NCBI GenBank assembly: GCA_002869845.2
Contig: NEWS02000008.1
Span: 295,002 to 329,847, forward strand
Length of the DNA stretch: 34,846 nucleotides
Origin: Nitrospira sp. CG24B
GTDB taxonomy: Bacteria > Nitrospirota > Nitrospiria > Nitrospirales > Nitrospiraceae
Direction of reading: 5' to 3'
Notes under the pieces: generated by a model
Told to the model about the DNA's origin: nothing
Seen by the model: only the letters and a program-made list of their open reading frames with translations
The model's database searches: none
Shown here: piece by piece, positions 25,013 through 33,886 of the stretch
Numbering within the stretch: the stretch's first letter is position 1
Layout: each line of letters starts with the position of its first letter
Program-made: the position numbers and the translations under genes

Positions 25013-25229
25013 TACGAATGTTGACACCTGATGTTTCTTTGAAAAATTATTTAATATTAATGATAATTAACAATAATTATAGATATGCATTTCGTCTATT
25101 GCTTAACTCCAATTCATTTGACAAACATTGGACATCATGGTACATATTAGGCAGTCTTTGCCCACCACCAATATCTAGGTGAGCCCTAGGACCTTGGCTT
25201 TGGGTCTGATGGCTGAAGGGAGATTAGCG
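25013..25229 (+). promoter_or_regulatory. AT-rich leader of the sigma factor gene with candidate promoter
   Basis: This stretch is strikingly AT-rich around 25038-25090 (runs such as AATTATTTAATATTAATG). A -35 hexamer TTGACA at 25118-25123 stands 17 bases before TACATA (25141-25146). This would place the transcript start near 25153, some 75 bases before the ATG at 25230. The same segment is upstream of the former glutathione peroxidase gene on the other strand. Confidence 0.4.
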
Positions 25230-26495
25230 ATGAGGGATGACGAATTAAGAGGAATCTCTGAAAGTATTCACTTCGAGGAAAAAATTGAGCTGGAGGATAA
25301 CGATCAAGACGAGGCCACTTCCGGAGCACTCATCACCCAGATCGCATGCGACCAAGAGCCCGACGAAGACTCCGATCCAACCGTCAGGCCTGACACAGAG
25401 GATCGAAGCCGACAGAATCCCTTTCTACTCGAATCTCTCTATTTCCGTTCCTTCCGTGGTGCAGCCCTGTTGACCAAGAAGGAGGAACTCGACCTTGCCA
25501 AACGCATCGACGAAGCAACCCGCCACATCAGGATGTCCATGAAGAACGCCACGGCCATACTGGCTAACGCTGTCTCCCCAACCTCTCGTAAAGAGACGAT
25601 CCAAGAGCTCAGTGCCATCCGGCGTCTGAGCGGTCTCTCTGCCATTGCACTGGATCGAGCCGACACACTTCTCAGTGCTTGGGCTGGATCACCCGCAGAT
25701 GACAGCCTCGTGGCACCGGAGGTCCGTCAGCAACTCCTCACTATGCTGACGGAGATACGAACGGCAGGCCGTCAGCTGGAAGATGCGAAAGAGGAGCTCG
25801 TCCGGCGCAACTTGCGCCTGGTAGTCGATGTCGCAAAACGGTACATCACACACGGCCTCACGCTGCTCGATCTGGTCCAGGAAGGAAATATTGGCCTGAT
25901 GAAGGCGGCGGAACGCTTTCAATACCGCAAGGGATTCAAATTCAGCACCTACGCGACCTGGTGGATCCGCCAAGGCATCACGCGAGCACTCGCCGAGCAA
26001 TCCCGTGTAATCCGTGTGCCCGTTCACCAATGCGAGGCCGCCAGTCGCATCGCCCGCGCCACGCGACGATTGGAGCTGCAACTCGGAGAGGCGCCTCGGA
26101 TAGAGGACATCGCTCGAACCCTTGGACTCCGTCCAGAACGAGTGCGCACCACGTTGGCCGCAATTCAAAAACCACTCGGACTGGAGACACCGGTCGGTGA
26201 GGGTCAGACCGTTTTAGGCGAGCTCATCCCCGATGATCAGACGGCCTCGCCGGACAGCTCTATCCATCGGCTCGAACGCGAAAATGAACTCGAACGCCTC
26301 CTGAGTTCGCTCAGCCCGAGAGAAAATGCGGTGATTCGCATGCGCTTCGGTCTCGGGTACGACAAGATGATGACCTTAGTCGAGGTCGGTGAACAGTTGG
26401 ATTTAAGCCGGGAACGGGTTCGCCAGATCGAGGCCCACGCACTGAGCAAACTAAATACGCCTACTACGCGTGAAGTGCTCCGCTCGATTCAGTAG
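25230..26495 (+). CDS. RNA polymerase sigma factor, RpoD/RpoS-like
   Basis: I chose the ATG at 25230 because GGGAG stands seven bases upstream; a GTG at 25179 has no such site. The 421-residue protein has an acidic N-terminus (about 1-70), region 1.2 (NPFLLESLYFRSFRGAALLTKKEELDLAKRI), a roughly 110-residue helical segment, region 2 (EELVRRNLRLVVDVAKRYITHGLTLLDLVQEGNIGLMKAAERF, then FSTYATWWIRQGITRAL), region 3 (RVIRVPVHQCEAASRIARATRRL) and region 4 (LSPRENAVIRMRFGL, and the helix-turn-helix TLVEVGEQLDLSRERVRQIE). It is thus a sigma-70 family member of group 1 or 2. Lack of the long region 1.1 of a housekeeping RpoD suggests an alternative stress-type sigma, but this is uncertain. Confidence 0.9.
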   Translation: MRDDELRGISESIHFEEKIELEDNDQDEATSGALITQIACDQEPDEDSDPTVRPDTEDRSRQNPFLLESLYFRSFRGAALLTKKEELDLAKRIDEATRHIRMSMKNATAILANAVSPTSRKETIQELSAIRRLSGLSAIALDRADTLLSAWAGSPADDSLVAPEVRQQLLTMLTEIRTAGRQLEDAKEELVRRNLRLVVDVAKRYITHGLTLLDLVQEGNIGLMKAAERFQYRKGFKFSTYATWWIRQGITRALAEQSRVIRVPVHQCEAASRIARATRRLELQLGEAPRIEDIARTLGLRPERVRTTLAAIQKPLGLETPVGEGQTVLGELIPDDQTASPDSSIHRLERENELERLLSSLSPRENAVIRMRFGLGYDKMMTLVEVGEQLDLSRERVRQIEAHALSKLNTPTTREVLRSIQ

Positions 26496-26781
26496 GTTTC
26501 AGTGCGTTGGCAAACAGGCCCTCGCGGCTCTTTATCGCATCACGACCCTATTGGTCCACCCGGGCATCAACATGCAGGCACCTTGGCAGTCATGCCTGGT
26601 GTTTCTTTCCAAAATCCTGAATCGGCCCAGTACATCTGTTGAGAGCCATCACATGTCTCCTGATATCTAGGCCTCACCAACACGGCCCTTGTCTTGGCGC
26701 GTCAAGGCTGGCAAGCTTCGACAGTGTTCACCCTGCGACCTATACCGCACACATGGCAATCCCTGGTGGCCTAAGACAGAT

Positions 26782-27738
26782 ATGAAAACACCTCGTCGCT
26801 CTCTCTTTCGCGCGATGGCAGCAGCCTTGCTCTTTGTCCAGGCAGGCTGTGGAGCCGCGCAGTTGGGCACATGCGCACCACATACGAAAGAAGAAGGCAC
26901 TCCTACACTGAATTGGACCGAATGCTTCGAGGCTCCTTTCACACATGCTGGAATAACGCATTCGGTATTCTGTCTCAATGACGGCACTTCGAAACCGCCG
27001 GTGCTCCTGCTCCACGAGCTGACGGGGCTGACGCCAGGGACATTGGCCTATGCCGAGGAGCTCTCCAAGAATTTCACTGTCTATGTGCCCCTGTTGTTCG
27101 GTGAGAAAGGGAAGCTCTCCCCGACCGCTGGATTGTGGGCCTATTGGTTTCGAGGGTTAGTTGATTTCTTTCCTGGCGGCGAATGGGGGATCCCCTCTCA
27201 TGGAAGCACGCCCCTTGTTGAATGGCTACGCGGTGTAGTGCGGAAGATTGGAGAGCGCCACCATGAGCAGCGACTTGGCGTCATCGGCAACTGCATGACC
27301 GGCCCCCTCCCTGTGGCACTGCTGAACAATCCGCAAGTTGGTGCTGCGGTGGTCGCCCAACCGGCGTTGCCTCTGTCCTTTTGGTGGTCCACTGATGCGG
27401 ACAAACAATCACTCGGTCTCTCCGTTGACGACCTTCAGGGCGCACGCGGGAGTGCTGCGAAGATTTATGGACTGAGATTTGAAACAGACTGCATGTCAGA
27501 TCCCGCGAAACAACACACGCTACGCAAAGCGTTTGGCGAACGGTTTCTCAGCGGCGAAATCCCAGCTGACGAATACCAGCATGAGGGAAAACCGACCAAC
27601 GCCCACAGCACCTTGATTGGTTCGTGGAAGAAGCAGGACGAGACTGGACAATCTTCCCGAGACGCGCGCGCACGGGTTCGGCGGTTTCTTCTGACGGAGC
27701 TACACGGGAGTCTTCCAGAACGCTCACTCCCCGATTGA
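26782..27738 (+). CDS. Dienelactone hydrolase-like lipoprotein
   Basis: The ATG at 26782 gives 318 residues with a lipoprotein signal (MKTPRRSLFRAMAAALLFVQAGC, acylated Cys23); the long upstream extension lacks any start signal. The rest is an alpha/beta hydrolase with PPVLLLHELTGLTPGT (oxyanion region), NFTVYVPLLFGEKG and a cysteine nucleophile elbow VIGNCMTGPLPVALL. The G-x-C-x-x-G form points to the dienelactone hydrolase family rather than a serine esterase; His in NAHSTLIGSW is the likely triad histidine. The substrate is unknown and the enzyme should be membrane-anchored in the periplasm. The 286 bases before it hold no gene I can support. Confidence 0.75.
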   Translation: MKTPRRSLFRAMAAALLFVQAGCGAAQLGTCAPHTKEEGTPTLNWTECFEAPFTHAGITHSVFCLNDGTSKPPVLLLHELTGLTPGTLAYAEELSKNFTVYVPLLFGEKGKLSPTAGLWAYWFRGLVDFFPGGEWGIPSHGSTPLVEWLRGVVRKIGERHHEQRLGVIGNCMTGPLPVALLNNPQVGAAVVAQPALPLSFWWSTDADKQSLGLSVDDLQGARGSAAKIYGLRFETDCMSDPAKQHTLRKAFGERFLSGEIPADEYQHEGKPTNAHSTLIGSWKKQDETGQSSRDARARVRRFLLTELHGSLPERSLPD

Positions 27739-27847
27739 TCGGCTACTCAACCTTGACTTTCCTCATCGAAGCCGATAAGCACATCTACGCAGCCACTGCC
27801 CAGCACCGCCACAGTATCTCACGTTCGTGACCGAAGGAGCTCTAACC

Positions 27848-28987
27848 ATGACTGAATTACGACTCTTCTACGCGACCAACCGCAACCACCTCGGCAACGA
27901 TCGCTGGCACCCGGATGGCTATGGCAAAAAATTCAGTGATGACGGCGTCGAGAATCTTCGTTTCGGCCGAGCCCTCGTCAAAGTCGATGAATCCAAGATG
28001 ACCAAATTTCTAGAGAAGGACTGTGGCAGCATGGGACAAGGCGACGGTGAGGGGCTCATCAAGTACCTGGCCAAATGCGCCGAGTCCGCAGACATCGTGG
28101 CCTATCGGGAAAAGATCAACCGCTCGGTCGCCGAAGACCAACAAGAGAACATTAAGCTGGGCTCGCAGGCCGCGTTCTCAGATCTGCAAACGATCATGCG
28201 CCAGCATTCGGATGTGCTGCTGTTTATCCATGGCTACAACGTCTCCTGGACCGACGCCGTCGGGACGGCTCTCTCGCTGCAGACCATGCTGAATTCCAGT
28301 CCGGAGAGAGACCCGGAGCAGCAGGTGCAGGTCGTACTTTTCACCTGGCCCTCCGACGGAATGGCACTCCCCTTCGTCTCCTACAAATCGGATCGGTCAG
28401 AGGCGGCCGGGTCCGGCAACGCTATCGGCCGCGGCATTCTAAAGGTACGGGACTTTCTCGCCAGCCTGCGCCGAGCAGAAGAAGCGCTCTGCAAACAAGA
28501 TCTCCATCTCCTCTGCCACTCGATGGGCAACTACCTCTTAGAGAACGCCCTCGAACGGTGCGATGCTTTCACCCCTGGCAATGCGCTACCCCGCATCTTC
28601 GAACACATCTTCCTCTGCGCACCCGACGTCGACGATACTGCCTTGGAAGAGGGCCACCCGTTGGGACGAGCGCATGAATTGGCCAGGAGCGTCAGTGTCT
28701 ACCACAATCGTGGCGATGCCGCCCTCGTCATTTCTGATTTCACGAAAGGCAATCCGGATCGACTGGGGTCAAACGGCCCGGCGCGACCGGCCCACGTGCA
28801 TAATAAGATACACCAGGTCGACTGCACCCCGATCGTCAAAGGTCTGGTCGAGCACAGTTACTATCTCGTAGGGCATATCAACGCCGACCTCCGCATGAGT
28901 ATCGACGGGGTTCCACATGGCGACCCGAGACGGCACCGCAACCAGCTAGGCCTGATGGGCAATCAGTGGGAAATGCGATCGACCTAA
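27848..28987 (+). CDS. Alpha/beta hydrolase, DUF900 family
   Basis: The ATG at 27848 has AAGGAG ten bases upstream; the GTG at 27827 does not. The 379-residue cytosolic protein opens with LRLFYATNRNHLGNDRW, a hallmark of DUF900 hydrolases ('vyfaTNR'), then VLLFIHGYNVSWTDAVGTA, VVLFTWPSDGM, and the nucleophile elbow LHLLCHSMGNYLLENAL with a serine. The acid and histidine should lie in IFLCAPDVDDTAL and later (HSYYLVGHINAD). Members are lipase/esterase-like, substrate not known. It follows the dienelactone hydrolase-like gene by 109 bases on the same strand, which might make a two-hydrolase unit. Confidence 0.75.
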   Translation: MTELRLFYATNRNHLGNDRWHPDGYGKKFSDDGVENLRFGRALVKVDESKMTKFLEKDCGSMGQGDGEGLIKYLAKCAESADIVAYREKINRSVAEDQQENIKLGSQAAFSDLQTIMRQHSDVLLFIHGYNVSWTDAVGTALSLQTMLNSSPERDPEQQVQVVLFTWPSDGMALPFVSYKSDRSEAAGSGNAIGRGILKVRDFLASLRRAEEALCKQDLHLLCHSMGNYLLENALERCDAFTPGNALPRIFEHIFLCAPDVDDTALEEGHPLGRAHELARSVSVYHNRGDAALVISDFTKGNPDRLGSNGPARPAHVHNKIHQVDCTPIVKGLVEHSYYLVGHINADLRMSIDGVPHGDPRRHRNQLGLMGNQWEMRST

Positions 28988-29045
28988 GGGGCAGGAAGCA
29001 GAGTTCGTGTTTGGGCTTGGGCACTGCCGAGCAGTTCGATCAGGA

Positions 29046-29927
29046 TCATGGGTTCGGCGTGAAGGATTTCTTGATCGTATTCATCCAACCAGCCCGGTTG
29101 GTTGAGACCTCGTCCGAGACTTCGTTGACCAGCTTCCCATAGTCGTCATATTCCGTCACGTTGACTTTCACCACATACGTCCCCGTTCCCAGCTTCGATT
29201 TCTTACTCCTGGGAATCAACGGAAACCACTCGCTTCTGACAGTTGAGATGTTGGTGGTGTCTCCGAGCTTTAGATCGCTCAGGCGAAGATGGAGATCGGC
29301 GAGATCCTCTCGATGAGACACATCATTGTCATCCAGCCAATGTCCTTCGATCACAATATTCACGTCGGCATCGATGCGATCCCTAACCTTCATGCGCCAC
29401 GTCCACGGGATATACCACTTCTTATCTTCCACTTTGACCTTCCCAAAGTGCACGAGTGCGGAGTCCCCAACCAACTGCAGTTGGCCGTTGGATGCTAGTT
29501 CTTGCGCGTCGACAGCAAAGGTCAGGATTGCGGCAGTCTGAGTTTTCCCATCGTTTACAATGGATCGGGTGATCCGCACTCCGCCGAACTGTACCGAGAA
29601 ACCTGGTTTTTCTTCCGCATAAAATTTGCTGGCCGCCTTGGCCCCACTATAGGTCGCCGTATGTTCGATCGTATCTTCATTGAACACTGGCGTCGTGGCT
29701 TTCACGGCATAGTGAGCCCCCACCGGCACAACGCCTGCGGCGATCACAGGAGCCACGATTTTCACCCCACCGGCTCCTAGCCCTTTCACCTCATCCGGCT
29801 TCAACACCTCCACCAGGACTTTCTCACCATCAACCTGCATGGAATATGGATGCGCCGGCACACAACCAACCACGATTCCAATGAGCCCAACGATACCGAC
29901 GATCTCAAGAACACGCGATGTACCCAT
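29046..29927 (-). CDS. Uncharacterised lipoprotein
   Basis: A very strong AAGGAGG stands five bases before the ATG at 29927. The 293-residue product has a lipoprotein signal with Cys22 (LIGIVVGC), then a short region with a Gly/Ala/Val-rich stretch (about 50-75, LGAGGVKIVAPVIAAGVVPVGAHYAVK), which could be a membrane-active or linker hairpin. A beta-rich rest follows (ILTFAVDAQELASNGQLQLVG, KKWYIPWTWRMKVRD, VNIVIEGHWLDDNDVS, GTGTYVVKVNVTEYDDYG). I do not recognise the family. It lies convergent to the DUF900 gene, with 58 bases between them. Confidence 0.6.
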   Translation of the reverse strand: MGTSRVLEIVGIVGLIGIVVGCVPAHPYSMQVDGEKVLVEVLKPDEVKGLGAGGVKIVAPVIAAGVVPVGAHYAVKATTPVFNEDTIEHTATYSGAKAASKFYAEEKPGFSVQFGGVRITRSIVNDGKTQTAAILTFAVDAQELASNGQLQLVGDSALVHFGKVKVEDKKWYIPWTWRMKVRDRIDADVNIVIEGHWLDDNDVSHREDLADLHLRLSDLKLGDTTNISTVRSEWFPLIPRSKKSKLGTGTYVVKVNVTEYDDYGKLVNEVSDEVSTNRAGWMNTIKKSFTPNP

Positions 29928-30131
29928 GAGTCCTCCTTGCGCGTCACTCCCTCAACACAATATAGACCATGCCCTAAACGGAAGTATACGTAGCCCCTCT
30001 ATCTTAGGAGTTCAACTGCCCCACTGCCCTTCCTCATGCAGTACCATGGCACACACAGACCAGCCACGCTGCTCTGGACGGCTGCGGATTACTGGCTTAT
30101 CATATGGCTCTCTGCCTGCCGGGAGGTCCCC

Positions 30132-30852
<721 letters not shown>

Positions 30853-30870
30853 CATCCTTCTAGAAAACAT

Positions 30871-30909
30871 GCCTCCTTCTTTTTAGGCTATTCCTGAAAA
30901 GAAGGAGGC
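30871..30909 (+). terminator. Hairpin with 13-bp perfect stem
   Basis: Arms GCCTCCTTCTTTT (30871-30883) and its complement (30897-30909) enclose a 13-base loop. The A- and T-rich half of the stem lies next to the loop rather than after it, so no classical U-tract follows. It probably ended the transcript of the gene whose C-terminal remnant lies at 30766-30852. Confidence 0.55.
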
Positions 30910-31056
30910 CCGTTGAAGTCGAGTATATTGAGTGACCTGATATCCGGTGTCACCAGGCAGTGTCGGAGATGATTATTGAGTTGTTTCGCGGAGCCAAGCC
31001 CATCGGAGCCTGTGTTATAGAAGTCTAGGCCTCAACGTTATGACGCTGCACCACGG

Positions 31057-31569
31057 TTACGGCAAGGGCTCTGGCCGGATGCGCGTGGCCTCGATGGTGC
31101 CTGGATCGGAAGAGACGACGTTGCCGTCGGCATCTTGCACATCGATTAAGATAGTTCCCTGAAGTTGTTGGCCACTATTGAGCAGTTGCAACTTGTACCG
31201 CACCTTTTCCCGGCCGATCACCACTCCAGGCGACGTCGGATGCTCGGGAGCCCCCTGGTAGAGCACGACGATTGTCGCGTCGAACCCGCCGTTCTTTGAA
31301 CGGCGCCACTCACCGTGACCCGGCGTCGCAAGCAGTGGACCTAACGGAGACTCCGGCAGATAGAGACGGCGTGATTCAACGAGATTGCCATCGGCGCTGA
31401 AGGTCAAAAGGGTTGTCAACGGCGGCCGCTGTTCCGTGGTGGAACGGAGCACTCCTTTCCACGAGCCTGTCGGGGCCCGATCTTCGTGAGCATATGTCGG
31501 GAGCCCCATGAACAGGGCGAGCACCACGACACACGTGCTCATGATCCTTCTCGTGTAAATCTGCTTCAC
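31057..31569 (-). CDS. Exported protein of unknown function
   Basis: I start this at a GTG (31569) with AGGAG six bases upstream. It gives MKQIYTRRIMSTCVVVLALF and a Sec signal ending near PTYAH, whereas the longer frame from 31659 would bury the signal peptide. The 170-residue product is then a small beta-rich domain: TGSWKGVLRSTTEQRPPLTTLLTFSADGNLVESRRLYLP, GHGEWRRSKNGGFDATIVVLYQ, VRYKLQLLNSGQQLQGTILIDV. The 'G-x-W-x-G ... L-x-T-F-x-x-D-G' pattern is like that of small lipocalin-type proteins that sense or carry ligands. The function is not known. Confidence 0.6.
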   Translation of the reverse strand: MKQIYTRRIMSTCVVVLALFMGLPTYAHEDRAPTGSWKGVLRSTTEQRPPLTTLLTFSADGNLVESRRLYLPESPLGPLLATPGHGEWRRSKNGGFDATIVVLYQGAPEHPTSPGVVIGREKVRYKLQLLNSGQQLQGTILIDVQDADGNVVSSDPGTIEATRIRPEPLP

Positions 31570-31958
31570 AATGAACTCCTTGGTTGATGAGAGCAGGCTG
31601 CTCGCTTCTGCGGTCTTACTGTGGAAGAGACTGCCAGGTATCGTCCGCCCCAGCCTCACAAGATCTCTCAGATAGCAGAAGAACCGCGCACATTCTCAGC
31701 CACCTCCCTCAATTTCGTCAAGGCCATTTCCCCACGCAATTGCGTTGCAGGCTGAGCTTCAAGCCCTGCCCCTCTGCCATGCGGCGTAAAGAGGCTGCCG
31801 TTCCGGCCTGTAGACATGAGATAGTCTAACCCACCTCCTAACCGCTGACATCGTCATGAATACTACACATCCTCAACACCCATGTGAAGAATGATTGCTT
31901 CTGTAGGGCTATGCTCGATATAGTCTAAACATCCTCAATCCCAAGAAAGGTCCACCCG
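31570..31958. other. 389-base intergenic region with candidate promoter
   Basis: No gene is supported in this divergent gap between two exported-protein genes. On the plus side TTGCTT (31895-31900), an 18-base spacer and TATAGT (31919-31924) form a fair sigma-70 promoter 35 bases before the ATG at 31959. TAGTCTAA occurs at 31822-31829 and again at 31921-31928, and ACATCCTCAA at 31867-31876 and 31929-31938; these short direct repeats could be operator-like. Confidence 0.4.
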
Positions 31959-32522
31959 ATGCGAGTTCGCTGCTTCATCTCAACCGTTGTCGCCGCCATC
32001 ATATTGAGCCCTTCCCTTAGCCTCGCCCTGTCGGATTCGCTAAAGATCTGCACGCTGCTCACCCGTGAAGAGCTGGCAAGCGTAGGAGTCGCTGTCACCG
32101 GCTTATTTCCGGACGACTCTGCGTCACTCAAGAAGGGCTCACTGCCGGGGTTGATCACCGATATGCAGATGGACCAATGCACGAGTGAGATGGCCGGGCA
32201 GTACACCGCCTTTCCCGTCCGTTGGTCGGTCTCGACCACCAAAGATCCGATTGACAAGAAGGCCTGGGAACAGATGGCTGACGCGCTTGACCAAAACGAG
32301 AAAAAGAGTGCTGGAGACTCGGAACAACGTCTGACTATCGAGGGAATCGACTGCTCCACGTTCTCGGGGCCAATGAATGGCAAGCAAATCTATGAGGTCG
32401 GCTGCACCGCTTTTAAGAGCAACCATTCCGTCACGCTGGAGTTTGCGCAGATCGACAAAGCCAAACTTCCCCCTGCCAAGACCGTCAAGCGCCTTCTCGA
32501 CAAAATCTTGTCCAGACTATGA
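31959..32522 (+). CDS. Exported protein of unknown function
   Basis: The 187-residue product begins with a Sec signal (MRVRCFISTVVAAIILSPSLSLALS). The mature part starts LKICTLLTREELASVGV, a pattern often found in small exported or lipoprotein 'DUF3558-like' domains (Cys-x-L-L-T-x-x-E-x), and has further Cys residues in MQMDQCTSEM, GIDCSTFSG and VGCTAF, giving four that could pair into two disulfides. It has the length and composition of a periplasmic binding or sensor domain. I do not know a function. A good terminator lies 125 bases downstream. Confidence 0.6.
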   Translation: MRVRCFISTVVAAIILSPSLSLALSDSLKICTLLTREELASVGVAVTGLFPDDSASLKKGSLPGLITDMQMDQCTSEMAGQYTAFPVRWSVSTTKDPIDKKAWEQMADALDQNEKKSAGDSEQRLTIEGIDCSTFSGPMNGKQIYEVGCTAFKSNHSVTLEFAQIDKAKLPPAKTVKRLLDKILSRL

Positions 32523-32646
32523 AGACTAGAGAGGCCTGCCTGCCCCTCTTTTTCTGCTCACCATACCCTTGCCGGCGCTCGGATCACACTCCTAGCAAAC
32601 AGTGGAATACTGTGGCCCATTTTCGGTACACTCTGCCGACGCTGTC

Positions 32647-32678
32647 GCCGCTTGCCACGATGACAAGCGGCTCTTTTT
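32647..32678 (+). terminator. Rho-independent terminator
   Basis: GCCGCTTG (32647-32654) pairs perfectly with CAAGCGGC (32664-32671) over a nine-base loop and is followed by TCTTTTT (32672-32678). It closes the transcript of the exported-protein gene at 31959-32522 and separates it from the next gene. Confidence 0.85.
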
Positions 32679-32708
32679 ACTCACAACACCGTAGTCGTAG
32701 GGAAGGTC

Positions 32709-33119
32709 ATGGGATTACTAAGCAGACTTCTCAACATGCCATCGTTCAACGGCGCCACCAATGCGCTCTTGATAGAGTTGGCTATCCCTGAGTTTACAGA
32801 ACCACAACGCTCCCAGCTCAAAAGCCGAGTGCTTGAAGTCTACAAAACCCACACGACTTCAGACGGATCGACCGAGGTCATCCTGGCGCAACTGAACCAA
32901 ACGCCACGCATTTTCCAGTTGAATATCGTGGCCCTTGCCATGAAAGACCTCGGCTATCCACCGCCGTTCAGAAAAGAAAAGATTCAGAAGATCAAGAATC
33001 CGTTCGATCCAGTCCACGCGGATGAATACGCCTTGCGAGCGGTTGCTCGCCGCCTCAAGTGGCGCTACGGCGTCGAGGTCTGGATCGCGGAAGAGCCGAT
33101 CAGTTTTGATTCATGGTAA
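32709..33119 (+). CDS. Uncharacterised small cytosolic protein
   Basis: A 136-residue protein with GGGAAGG about three bases before the ATG. No signal peptide or membrane segment is evident. Sequence features are a helical N-terminal half (ALLIELAIPEFTEPQRSQLKSRVLEVYKTH), a middle ILAQLNQTPRIFQLNIVALAMKDLGYPPP and a basic region (FRKEKIQKIKNPFD) before a helix-rich C-terminus ending ISFDSW. I do not recognise the family. It lies between a terminator and the skp-like gene (84 bases away), so it may be first in that transcript. Confidence 0.65.
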   Translation: MGLLSRLLNMPSFNGATNALLIELAIPEFTEPQRSQLKSRVLEVYKTHTTSDGSTEVILAQLNQTPRIFQLNIVALAMKDLGYPPPFRKEKIQKIKNPFDPVHADEYALRAVARRLKWRYGVEVWIAEEPISFDSW

Positions 33120-33202
33120 CGATGGCATCGCTTGACAGACCCACGATGCGCGGGTATTCTCGCGTGGTTTCCCAAACTAGGCCAGGAGGCATAAGAACCA
33201 AG

Positions 33203-33751
33203 ATGCGTATTTCTGCTCTGCAATCCCTGTTTTTGGCGATGACCCTTTCTCCCGTTCTTTTACTCGCTGCGCCTCACGCCCAAGCTGCGGAGTTTAAGAT
33301 GGGTGTGGTAGACCCGCAATCCGTCTTAGAAAAATCCAAGGCAGGAAAGCGCGCGCTCGAAACGCTGAAGGAGTACGTAGGGACCAGACAGAAGCTTCTC
33401 GCCAAAGATGAGGAAGACCTTCGCAATACTGAGAAACAATTGAAGGAGCAGGCCCCCAAGTGGACCGACACGGAAAAGAAGGAAAAAGAGGGGCAATTCA
33501 GGACGAAGGTTCAGGACTTCCAGAAGCGTGCGCAAGAATTCAACATGGAACTCCAGAAAAAACAGAAGGAGCTGGTCGACGAGTACATGAAGAAAATCTC
33601 CTCGGCGACACAAGCGGTCGCTGAAAAAGGAGGAGTGTCCATCGTCGTCGACAAAGGAAGCGAACAGACCGTCAAGATCGTGATTTACAACAAGGATACG
33701 ATTGATCTCACCGAGCAGGTGATCAAGGAATTCGATCGGACGAACAAGTAG
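33203..33751 (+). CDS. skp: Periplasmic chaperone Skp/OmpH
   Basis: The ATG at 33203 follows GGAGG at 33185-33189 (a longer than usual gap of 13 bases) and gives a 182-residue protein with a Sec signal (MRISALQSLFLAMTLSPVLLLAAPHAQAA). The mature part begins FKMGVVDPQSVLEKSKAGKRALETL, the OmpH start, then a long charged coiled coil (about 55-140) and the closing AEKGGVSIVVDKGSEQTVKIVIYNKDTIDLTEQVIKEFD strand-rich end. Skp trimers carry unfolded outer-membrane proteins across the periplasm, which fits the LptD gene in this window. It is more often beside bamA/lpxD; here it is not. Confidence 0.88.
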   Translation: MRISALQSLFLAMTLSPVLLLAAPHAQAAEFKMGVVDPQSVLEKSKAGKRALETLKEYVGTRQKLLAKDEEDLRNTEKQLKEQAPKWTDTEKKEKEGQFRTKVQDFQKRAQEFNMELQKKQKELVDEYMKKISSATQAVAEKGGVSIVVDKGSEQTVKIVIYNKDTIDLTEQVIKEFDRTNK

Positions 33752-33759
33752 TCTCTTAG

Positions 33760-33886
33760 AGGATGAGTGAAAAAGCTCGTCCAGCAAGGCCGCAGCAAAC
33801 GAGAGGCTGAGACGTACGAGGTTGGTACGTTGAGGCCTTGAGTGATGCAAGAACGCCGCTGGATAACTTTTTCAGCATTCTGCTAG
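33760..33886. repeat. Palindromic interspersed element, copy 2
   Basis: This is the second copy of the element at 15479-15604. Shared landmarks in order: a left arm ending GTCCAGC, GGCCGCAGC, GAGACGTACGAG versus GAGGCGTACGCC, TTGGTACGTTGAG, GATGCAAGAACG versus GATGCGAGAACG, and a right arm CTTTTTCAGCATTCTGCTAG versus CGTTTTCAGCATCTTGCTAG. Its right end overlaps the last codons and stop of the rhodanese gene, and its left end lies eight bases after the skp stop, so it sits between converging genes and could stop transcription both ways. Confidence 0.8.

Noticed and set aside
25040..25080. Fur box in the AT-rich leader of the sigma factor
   Set aside because: ATGATAATT-like pieces occur, but no 19-bp match is good enough, and such AT-rich DNA gives many chance hits.
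26496..26781. A gene or RNA in the 286 bases between the sigma factor and the dienelactone hydrolase-like gene
   Set aside because: The short frames there have no start signals or motifs, and no convincing hairpin with a U-tract was seen.
31891..31907. Similarity between ATGATTGCTTCTGTAGG and the sequence at 12531-12548 as a shared regulatory motif
   Set aside because: The match needs gaps and both lie in AT-rich leaders; the invariant GG-N10-GC is absent in the 31891 copy.
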